Positions 1 through 6,595 of a stretch of 64,000 bases of DNA are shown piece after piece. The first letter of the stretch is position 1; every line of letters starts with the position of its first letter. This stretch comes from Flavobacterium filum DSM 17961 (lineage in GTDB: Bacteria > Bacteroidota > Bacteroidia > Flavobacteriales > Flavobacteriaceae): NCBI RefSeq assembly GCF_000425465.1, contig NZ_KE384381.1, positions 122,929 to 186,928 of the forward strand, read 5' to 3'. Under the pieces are notes generated by a model, which was given only the letters and a program-made list of their open reading frames with translations, was not told where the DNA came from and ran no database searches. The translations under genes and the position numbers were made by a program.

Positions 1-366
1 AATATCGTGTTTTCAAATCTTTAATCAAACCACAACTTATTATCCTGTTTTTGTTTTTTGAGTTCTAATATCGTGTTTTCAAATCTTTAATCTAACCACA
101 ACATTGGTCATGGTCTCAATTTCTTCAATCAAAATATCGTGTTTTCAAATCTTTAATCAAACCACAACGAGTCGATTCACTATCCCAACCGTGTACAAAA
201 TATCGTGTTTTCAAATCTTTAATCAAACCACAACGAGCGGGTGCAATGGGCTACTGCAGATGTAAATATCGTGTTTTCAAATCTTTAATCAAACCACAAC
301 ATATTTTCGTTAAGCAATAAACCTTTCATTAATATCGTGTTTTCAAATCTTTAATCAAACCACAAC
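1..366 (-). CRISPR. Type II-C CRISPR array, 6 repeats and 5 spacers visible, continues off the left edge
   Basis: Six 36-nt repeats start at 1, 67, 133, 199, 265 and 331, separated by five spacers of exactly 30 nt. On the + strand each repeat begins AATATCGTG and ends CCACAAC. The tracrRNA anti-repeat near 5642 is in the + orientation, so crRNAs should be made from the - strand, where the repeat begins GTTGTGG. That puts the leader end at about 366-440 and the older end at or beyond base 1. The second repeat has one substitution (T at 93); the other five are identical. The window begins on the first base of a repeat, so the total spacer number is unknown. A 30-nt spacer and 36-nt repeat fit type II-C systems. 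Confidence 0.97.
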
Positions 367-400
367 GGAGTGAGCTATCGCCGAAACTCCGTTGTGGTTT
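357..400 (-). promoter_or_regulatory. Leader hairpin that pairs with the first CRISPR repeat
   Basis: Bases 357-371 and 386-400 form a perfect 15-bp inverted repeat around a 14-nt loop. The lower-coordinate arm includes the last ten bases of the 331-366 repeat on the + strand, which are the 5' end of the first repeat in the crRNA sense, plus five flanking bases. In a precursor crRNA read from the - strand, the leader copy AAACCACAAC would fold onto GTTGTGGTTT of the first repeat. It has no U-run on the - strand, so it does not look like a standard terminator for that direction. Confidence 0.75.
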
Positions 401-440
401 AAGTTGTTTAAGACATTGAAAATTTTATGTCAATGAACTT

Positions 441-716
441 TTAAAAATCTTGTCTTCCTATGATGGTGACAATATCTATTTGATTTCCTTTAATATTGTA
501 ATAAATCGTATCAACACCACATACACAAAATCTATCAATCTTTCTATACTTCGTATTAACAGGAAACATAAAAGGATTACTTGCTATTTTATGGAAACAT
601 TCAAACAACATATCATAATATTTTGCCGCTTGCAAAACCCCAAATTGCCCAAGCCCATATTCAAATATTCTAATAATATCGCCTTCCGCTTCAATAGACA
701 ATTTATAATGATACAT
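441..716 (-). CDS. ParE/RelE-family toxin of a type II toxin-antitoxin pair
   Basis: A 91-residue basic protein with the ParE/RelE fold pattern: an N-terminal beta strand (YHYKLSIEAEGDI), two long helices with the Y-x2-G-x3-Q-A-x2-Y region, then C-terminal strands ending in IIGRQDF. Members of this family act as gyrase poisons (ParE) or ribosome-dependent mRNA interferases (RelE); which applies cannot be told here. The ATG overlaps the end of the antitoxin gene by 14 nt, so the two are translationally coupled with the antitoxin first, the normal order for parDE. The stop lies only about 40 nt from the CRISPR leader hairpin, in the same direction as the array, so read-through into the array is possible. 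Confidence 0.85.
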   Translation of the reverse strand: MYHYKLSIEAEGDIIRIFEYGLGQFGVLQAAKYYDMLFECFHKIASNPFMFPVNTKYRKIDRFCVCGVDTIYYNIKGNQIDIVTIIGRQDF

Positions 717-948
717 TGAAGCGTTTTTTTATTTCTTCAAAAAGTTCCTCTTTTGTTTTTGTGCTATAACCGCTTTTTAAACCTCTATCAATTTTCATTT
801 GCACATACTCATGATACGCATCGCGTTCACGAGCTTGTTTAATCAAATAATTTACCGCTTCACTTTTGCTCGTAAATTCTTCCTTCGCTACTTGTTCTTT
901 TAACCATTCATCGTTTTGATTGGCTAATGTGATGCTTTGTCGTGCCAT
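703..948 (-). CDS. ParD-like ribbon-helix-helix antitoxin
   Basis: An 81-residue protein starting MARQSITLANQNDEWLKEQV. The short N-terminal strand followed by two helices, with the segment FTSKSEAVNYLIKQARER, is typical of ParD/CopG-type ribbon-helix-helix antitoxins. The charged C-terminus (residues about 50-81) would be the toxin-binding part. Such proteins dimerise, bind the operon promoter and neutralise the cognate toxin. It is the first gene of a two-gene operon with the ParE-like toxin. Its promoter region carries a 7-bp inverted repeat overlapping a TAnnTTTG box, which fits autoregulation. The pair sits between cas9 and the CRISPR array. Confidence 0.85.
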   Translation of the reverse strand: MARQSITLANQNDEWLKEQVAKEEFTSKSEAVNYLIKQARERDAYHEYVQMKIDRGLKSGYSTKTKEELFEEIKKRFNVSL

Positions 949-963
949 GATTTTATTATTTTG

Positions 964-987
964 TGGTGTAAATATACACCAAATATA
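964..987 (-). promoter_or_regulatory. parD promoter -7 box with overlapping operator palindrome
   Basis: On the - strand a TATATTTG box (980-987) matches the Bacteroidota -7 consensus TAnnTTTG. It overlaps a perfect 7-bp inverted repeat, TGGTGTA / TACACCA, at 964-970 and 975-981 with a 4-nt spacer. This is upstream of the antitoxin ATG (948) and only 6 nt past the cas9 stop. The overlap is what one expects if the RHH antitoxin represses its own promoter. No clear -33 TTTG box was seen. Confidence 0.6.
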
Positions 988-993
988 ATTGTT

Positions 994-3900
994 TTACAAC
1001 TTTTGAATTTTTCCAATTGGTGTAATCATAAAATCTATACCTTCAACAAAAGCATTAAATTGATTATGACTCATTTTTCTTGTTGGCTTATTTTCATTTA
1101 ACTTAAATTCTCCATCTTCGCTGTAATCATCTTTTTTTGCAGTGTCTGATTTTCTTGCTTCATCATATTTTTTAAAATTTAATACACCATATTCATTATC
1201 ATTTTTCTTATCATACTGTCTAGAAATACCTTCAATTTTATAAATTCTTTGTTCAAGTAAACTTATAGTATTTAAATCATTAATTACCTCTCCCTTTTCA
1301 AGAAAAATAACAATTTGTCCCTTTTTTAAAATTAAATCTTTTTTATTTCTATTGATAATTGGAATTATTACCTCCTTTCCTCTTACTTTTTTAATTTTAG
1401 ATGTAGGGTAGAAACCTTGATTTTCTTTCTTTAAATTTATATAATCTAAATTATTTACTATTTCAAAATCTTTATGTTTATCATCCTTATATAAAGCTAT
1501 CATATAATTATCATCATTTTGTGCATAAATTAAATGCTTATGTATTTTCCTATTTGCTTTATTCGTTTGAAGATTTTGCTTTGGTTGTTGTTTTATTTCT
1601 ATTGGAGTATCTTTAACAAAAAGACGTACTTTATGAATTGGTATTTTCTTTTCCTCATTTTGCCATATAATACAATCTTTTTCAATTGTAGCTCCTTCTT
1701 TTTTAAATTTTAAAATTTTATTATCAACTGCTTTTTGAATAATCATTTTAATATTACTGTCAACTATTTTTTCAATATCACTAGCATTTAATTTTGTTAT
1801 TTCTTTTCGCATTACGTATAACTTCTCGACATTACCTTTTGAGTCTTTTTGAAGAATATATTTACCATTTATTTGTAAAGGTTTTCCATTTTCATCAAGC
1901 ATCCTTTTAGCAACAGCTCCAATAAAACTTTGTTTATGAAGTGAACCTCTAGCAGAATCACTTTTTTGAATAATTGGCAATGGCTTACCTTCATTATCTT
2001 TTTGATAAACTATAATTTCTTTGCCCGTTTCGGGATGCTTATAGGTGACTTTTATTTTCTTGTTATTTGCATCTAATTTTATTTCTCCATTTTCATCTTT
2101 TACATATTCTGGTATATGAAGTAACTTTCCTTTCTTTCTTAATTTTTTATAGGTGGTTACTTTCATCACATCTTTTTTGATATGTTTTACCAAAACTGTT
2201 TCTTCAATTTCTTTTAAATCATGTGCGAAACCTTTCCAAGGAATTGTATTTCTTATAATTTCTTTTGCCTCTTCTTTTTTATTCTCGTCTTCCTTCTCCC
2301 AATATTTGGCTAATAAATCATATTTATCTTTTGTAATACAAGCAATAACAACTGCATCTTTACAATGATGCGTATGGTTATCTCTGTTTTTTTCTAACTT
2401 CCCATTTTCTTCTTTATAAAAAACATCTTTTGCCCATAATTTTCTGAACTCATCTGTCATAGTTCCTTTTACCGAATACACTTTTTCAAAACATGATTTT
2501 AAATAGTTTTGAGCAAATCGAGTAATTAAACCTACATCAACTTTTTGACTATTTTTAAATCCATCGGTAATGTCTTGCATAACAAATCTATTATACTTTC
2601 CATACCAATAATTATATTCCATTTTTAACTTATGCCTTTCTTGAATATTTTTATCTTTTTTATCTTTATCCGTAATTCTGCTTCCTTTTTTCTTTAGTAT
2701 TTCAATTTCTTTATCTAATGAGATATATCTATTTTTCCAATGTCCAATACGAAGCAAAACATCTTCACTATTATCGAGTTCACATGGTAATAATTGTTTC
2801 TTTTTATCTCTATTAAATTTAGCGTCTGCCAGAGTTTTATTTTCCATACTATTGTCTTGAGACAAACTTCTTGGCAAAGTGTGTTCTATATCATACTTCG
2901 GGTTTTCCCCTAAAAAGTCTGACAATCTAATAGTTTTTCCTGTATAAAGACAAATATGGTTTTGTTCTTTCCAAAGTTCATATTTTAAGATTTCTTCTTT
3001 TGTTACTATTTTTTTATCCTCTCTTTGCTCCAGAGCAAATTGAAACTTAAGAATGTCATCATCATTAGGATTGATTGTACTCCCAGTTTCTTTAAAATAT
3101 AATTCTTCTATTTTTTGTTTATAGATAGCTCTCAAATTTTCCCTTTCTTTCTGATATTCTTCAATTGCTTTTCTTTTGTTATTGTCATTTAATTCTCTAG
3201 CAGTTTCAACATGAATAATTGTACTTTTATCTATTTTCCCTTCTATAAGTAAGGTATTAATCAATTTACGTAATTGATGAACTGATTTCATAGCCATAGG
3301 ATTTTTTATAGATGTGTTCAATGGACTTCCAAGACCCAAAAGGTCATTTCCATTTTCATCTTTATAAGCTTTACCATCATAATCTTTTAAGAGTTTAGCT
3401 TTAAACTTTTCGATTGCAGATGGGTGATATAATTTTTTCAAATCATTTTCATCACAGTATTCAAAACTTAACAAATAGTTTTTTACTTTTTCTTCTAATG
3501 TTTCAATTTTAATTCTTTTTCTTAATTCTAGATTTTTAAGCATCAGATTAAAATAATACTCAAAATATTCGTCTTTATCATCATTATTATTCCATGCTTT
3601 TCTTCCAAAAACATCTTCAAATTTTGACCACAAATCTTTTCTAAATATTTGCTTTGCTTCTTTAGAATAATAAACTCGATTTTCCTTATCTTCATAATAT
3701 TTAGACAGTAAATCATTTACAGCATTACTATATTTTTTTTCAAGAGAATAAGTATCAATTATACTTCCAATTTCAAATTCGATTTCTTTTCTTTTATTTA
3801 AGTCATTCCAAAATTCATCCTTTATAACATTTTCAATATTTGCCATAAAAACAGCATGTGAGTATAGTAAACCTTTTGCCAAATATTTATTTATTTTTTC

Positions 3901-5532
3901 GATAGCACTTAAACTCAAATCAGAATAACCTGTTTTTAATGAAACACTTGAAAATTTAGCTGCTTTTACATTATCAAGTTTTAATTTTTCAGAAGCAAAG
4001 CTTTCTAATTTTTTCGCATCTGTAAAAGTCTGCCAAGCATGCCAAACATCAATATAATTATATTTTATATATTTACCTTTAGAATTCAATTTATCTGTAA
4101 CTACCTCAAATGATTTCCATTCTTGTCCAAATATTGAAATTAAATTAGATATTGTTGGACAACCTGACACTGTTGCATTTAGTTTGTAGTTTACAAGATA
4201 CTCTGCTGTTTTTGCTTCTTTATTTTTAAAATATATTGCTGTTTTATCTTTTGGAATTAGTTCATCAACCAAATCTTTAAAATCAAAAGTTGGTTTTGTT
4301 TTTCTGTAAAATTGTTTTTTTACTTTTATGATTTCTTCATCAGTTAATTTTCGGAGTTTTTCATCAACAGGAGTCTTAATTTTAATATTATTGACGAATT
4401 GTAACATTCTAAATTCTTCAAATTCAGGCCTTGACAAGCTACATCTTCTTTTATTTATTTGAAAATTACAATAACCCACCATCCCTTTCTGAGATTTTAA
4501 AGGCTTTTGAAAAAAAATAGCTTTTATTAATGCATCTTTTATTTTTTTATCTATTTCTTGCTTTTGACAGATAATATTAAACTCTTTTAAATAATGTTCT
4601 TTTCGACCAGTATAATGATTTCTAATTTTTGCATTTTTTACTATTAGTTCTTTTTCACCTTCTTTTACTATATTAAATTCTTTATTATAAATTGAATAAA
4701 AATACTGACCAATAGTATCAAATTTATTTTCTTCAAGAAGTGTATCTAATTCTTTAATTCCTTTTTTTACGGGACCAGAAGTTTCAGGTTTATTTAGATA
4801 ATCATTGATTTCTTTTTTTACAGTATCAATCTCACTATACTTTATATCTTTGTTATTTATAATTTTGTAAATTTTTGATTTGATATTTTTAATCTTTGTT
4901 TCTGTAGGATCTAAATCTTTTCTTCCTTCCAGTTCAAAATCTATAAATTGATTTTCAAATTCTAATTTTAAAGTTGTTAAATCACTTTCTTCAACATAAA
5001 TTTTTAATTTTTCTTTTAGATTATCAATTTTACTATCATCCGTCTTATCTAATCTATTGCTAAGAAAACCTCTTCTTTGAGCTAAATGATAAAATACTCT
5101 ACCTAAATCATAGTTTGAAAGTTTTTCTTTAGTTGCTTTATTTCTTAAATAATATGGATTTTTATGTGATTTATCATCCGTTTTTAACCAATCTAAAAAT
5201 GTCTCTGAACAAGGATATATGGTAAAATTTGATTTTTTCCAAACATCTAATTGTTGCATTTCGAGTGGACACATTTCATTTTCAATTAAAACTTTTAAGG
5301 TTTCATATTTCCTTACTTTTAATCTTAGTTTCAATTTTCTTATTCCTCTAAAATTAGTTCTTTCAGAAGTTTTTGATTTATATTTTCCTTTATCATCTTT
5401 CAAAACACCAGCATCAAAAACTAAAACTCCTTTATCTTGAAGTTTAAATTGAATATTATTTTCTTTATAATATTCCACAATCGCCCACCCAATCGAGTTC
5501 GTTCCTAAATCCAATCCTAAAATTTTTGCCAT
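994..5532 (-). CDS. cas9: Cas9, type II-C CRISPR RNA-guided endonuclease
   Basis: A 1512-residue protein, at the long end for type II-C and similar to other flavobacterial Cas9 proteins. RuvC-I is at the N-terminus (ILGLDLGTNSIGWAIVE, Asp8), followed by an arginine/lysine-rich bridge helix (about 60-80). RuvC-II has HVETAREL with Glu776. The HNH domain has YDIEHTLPRSL with His884 and a downstream NRDKKK. RuvC-III has HTHHCKDAVVIA with His1055/His1056 and Asp1059. All catalytic residues of both nuclease centres are therefore present, and the frame is intact. The protein cuts DNA matched by a crRNA-tracrRNA guide. The tracrRNA is encoded divergently upstream; downstream, where cas1-cas2 would be expected, there is a toxin-antitoxin pair instead. 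Confidence 0.97.
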   Translation of the reverse strand: MAKILGLDLGTNSIGWAIVEYYKENNIQFKLQDKGVLVFDAGVLKDDKGKYKSKTSERTNFRGIRKLKLRLKVRKYETLKVLIENEMCPLEMQQLDVWKKSNFTIYPCSETFLDWLKTDDKSHKNPYYLRNKATKEKLSNYDLGRVFYHLAQRRGFLSNRLDKTDDSKIDNLKEKLKIYVEESDLTTLKLEFENQFIDFELEGRKDLDPTETKIKNIKSKIYKIINNKDIKYSEIDTVKKEINDYLNKPETSGPVKKGIKELDTLLEENKFDTIGQYFYSIYNKEFNIVKEGEKELIVKNAKIRNHYTGRKEHYLKEFNIICQKQEIDKKIKDALIKAIFFQKPLKSQKGMVGYCNFQINKRRCSLSRPEFEEFRMLQFVNNIKIKTPVDEKLRKLTDEEIIKVKKQFYRKTKPTFDFKDLVDELIPKDKTAIYFKNKEAKTAEYLVNYKLNATVSGCPTISNLISIFGQEWKSFEVVTDKLNSKGKYIKYNYIDVWHAWQTFTDAKKLESFASEKLKLDNVKAAKFSSVSLKTGYSDLSLSAIEKINKYLAKGLLYSHAVFMANIENVIKDEFWNDLNKRKEIEFEIGSIIDTYSLEKKYSNAVNDLLSKYYEDKENRVYYSKEAKQIFRKDLWSKFEDVFGRKAWNNNDDKDEYFEYYFNLMLKNLELRKRIKIETLEEKVKNYLLSFEYCDENDLKKLYHPSAIEKFKAKLLKDYDGKAYKDENGNDLLGLGSPLNTSIKNPMAMKSVHQLRKLINTLLIEGKIDKSTIIHVETARELNDNNKRKAIEEYQKERENLRAIYKQKIEELYFKETGSTINPNDDDILKFQFALEQREDKKIVTKEEILKYELWKEQNHICLYTGKTIRLSDFLGENPKYDIEHTLPRSLSQDNSMENKTLADAKFNRDKKKQLLPCELDNSEDVLLRIGHWKNRYISLDKEIEILKKKGSRITDKDKKDKNIQERHKLKMEYNYWYGKYNRFVMQDITDGFKNSQKVDVGLITRFAQNYLKSCFEKVYSVKGTMTDEFRKLWAKDVFYKEENGKLEKNRDNHTHHCKDAVVIACITKDKYDLLAKYWEKEDENKKEEAKEIIRNTIPWKGFAHDLKEIEETVLVKHIKKDVMKVTTYKKLRKKGKLLHIPEYVKDENGEIKLDANNKKIKVTYKHPETGKEIIVYQKDNEGKPLPIIQKSDSARGSLHKQSFIGAVAKRMLDENGKPLQINGKYILQKDSKGNVEKLYVMRKEITKLNASDIEKIVDSNIKMIIQKAVDNKILKFKKEGATIEKDCIIWQNEEKKIPIHKVRLFVKDTPIEIKQQPKQNLQTNKANRKIHKHLIYAQNDDNYMIALYKDDKHKDFEIVNNLDYINLKKENQGFYPTSKIKKVRGKEVIIPIINRNKKDLILKKGQIVIFLEKGEVINDLNTISLLEQRIYKIEGISRQYDKKNDNEYGVLNFKKYDEARKSDTAKKDDYSEDGEFKLNENKPTRKMSHNQFNAFVEGIDFMITPIGKIQKL

Positions 5533-5624
5533 AACTATCTGCTTTTAAATCAATTTATAAAATTAATAAAAAGAATTTTACTTTTTTTACTGAAATCCGT
5601 AATCCAACAAAAAAAGTTTTTTCT

Positions 5625-5632
5625 TATATTTG
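5625..5632 (+). promoter_or_regulatory. tracrRNA promoter -7 box
   Basis: TATATTTG matches TAnnTTTG and ends about 10 nt before the start of the anti-repeat, so transcription would begin at about 5637-5642, right at the expected 5' end of the tracrRNA. No -33 TTTG box is evident. Confidence 0.6.
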
Positions 5633-5641
5633 TCTCAGATT

Positions 5642-5775
5642 AATATTTCAAATCTTTAATCTTATCACAATAAGGCTATATGCCGTAGAGAAATCTATAA
5701 TCCCGCGTACTCCGTGGGATTTACTCTTTATAATAGAAAGTAAACTTTAATTTCTGCTTCGGTGGGACTTTTCAT
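5642..5775 (+). ncRNA. tracrRNA of the type II-C system
   Basis: The anti-repeat occupies about 5642-5672. It pairs with the crRNA repeat through a 5-bp lower stem (CACAA with TTGTG), a 4x4 internal bulge and an uninterrupted 16-bp upper stem (TTTCAAATCTTTAATC at 5647-5662). Downstream comes a short nexus-like hairpin (AAGGCTATATGCCG, 5672-5685), then an 8-bp hairpin (ATCCCGCG / CGTGGGAT, 5699-5706 and 5712-5719) and a final hairpin with a C(UUCG)G tetraloop near 5752-5766, followed by T-rich DNA. This architecture is typical of type II-C tracrRNAs. It is transcribed divergently from cas9. The exact 3' end is inferred. Confidence 0.88.
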
Positions 5776-5878
5776 TTTATAAACCTTTCAACTCTTAATT
5801 TGCATAGCTCGAAAACATTTTTATCTCTTTCTTTTCATTTACTTTTCCTAAAAATAAGTTAATTACTTTTATGCTTAA

Positions 5879-5898
5879 TAGTAATACTACTACATTTG
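5879..5898 (+). promoter_or_regulatory. tetR-operon promoter with candidate operator
   Basis: TACATTTG at 5891-5898 matches the -7 element TAnnTTTG, 19 nt before the ATG at 5918. A small perfect palindrome, TAGTAATACTA (5879-5889), abuts it on the upstream side and is a plausible operator for the TetR-family product of the next gene. Confidence 0.5.
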
Positions 5899-5917
5899 CG
5901 TGGTAAATTGTTAAGCT

Positions 5918-6595
5918 ATGCAAAATATTATATCCGGTTTAAAGGTAAATGTGAGTCCGATGATTTATGTCAAAGACCCGGAAACTTCCGATTTAGGCAA
6001 AAAAATCATCGAACACAGCATTGATTTGATTGATGAAATTGGTTTTGATAATTTTACTTTTAAAAAACTTGGCGAACGCATTGGCTCCAATGAAAGTTCT
6101 ATTTATCGCTATTTTGAAAACAAACATAAATTGCTACTTTATCTATCTTCATGGTATTGGGGCTGGATAGAATTCAAATTGATTTTGTCCACCAACAACA
6201 TGCAAAATCCGGTAGAAAAATTAACAAAAGCCATCGAAATTGTAACAGAAGAAATTAACATTGATAATAATCATCCACACATTAATGAAATAAAATTGCA
6301 TCAAATTGTTGTGTGTGAATTTTCAAAATCATATTTGACAAAAGAAGTCGATCATGAAAATAAAAATGGGTATTTTCTCATCTACAAAAGAGTCATCAAC
6401 TCAATAATAGGTATGGCTGAGGAAGTAAACCCAAACTATCCATTTATGAAAAGTTTAGTATCATTGGTGGTAGAAGGTTCTTTGCATCAACATTTTTTGA
6501 AAAACCATTTCAAAACCATTACTAATTGTTCTGAAAACGTAACTCCTACTGATTTTTTTACTGATTTAATGCTAAAACAACTACAAACGTCATGA
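5918..6595 (+). CDS. TetR/AcrR-family transcriptional regulator
   Basis: A 225-residue protein with a TetR-type helix-turn-helix at about residues 25-70: IIEHSIDLIDEIGFDNFTFK, then LGERIGSNESSIYRYFENK, the recognition helix and the usual YRYF-x2-K motif. The C-terminal helical part is the likely ligand-binding and dimer domain. Its stop overlaps the start of the ABC transporter gene by 4 nt (ATGA), so it heads a four-gene operon with an ABC protein, HlyD-like adaptor and TolC-like channel. Such regulators normally repress their own operon until a ligand binds. The first ~15 residues are unusual for TetR; Met15 is an alternative start, but the spacing to the promoter favours 5918. Confidence 0.88.
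   Translation: MQNIISGLKVNVSPMIYVKDPETSDLGKKIIEHSIDLIDEIGFDNFTFKKLGERIGSNESSIYRYFENKHKLLLYLSSWYWGWIEFKLILSTNNMQNPVEKLTKAIEIVTEEINIDNNHPHINEIKLHQIVVCEFSKSYLTKEVDHENKNGYFLIYKRVINSIIGMAEEVNPNYPFMKSLVSLVVEGSLHQHFLKNHFKTITNCSENVTPTDFFTDLMLKQLQTS

Noticed and set aside
367..390. A CreA-like guide that represses the parDE promoter
   Set aside because: The 24 nt upstream of the first repeat show no visible match to the parD promoter region (949-993), and the stretch is better explained as the hairpin loop and stem.
450..719. Open frame opposite the ParE-like toxin
   Set aside because: Antisense to a gene with clear family features and coupled start; the product has no recognisable domain.
2153..2368. 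Open frame on the + strand inside cas9
   Set aside because: Antisense shadow of a well-supported gene, no family motifs, and composition of an AT-rich complementary strand.
5590..5641. Long-form tracrRNA acting as a natural single guide
   Set aside because: No extra guide-like pairing partner was found upstream of the anti-repeat, and the promoter box leaves no room for a long 5' extension.
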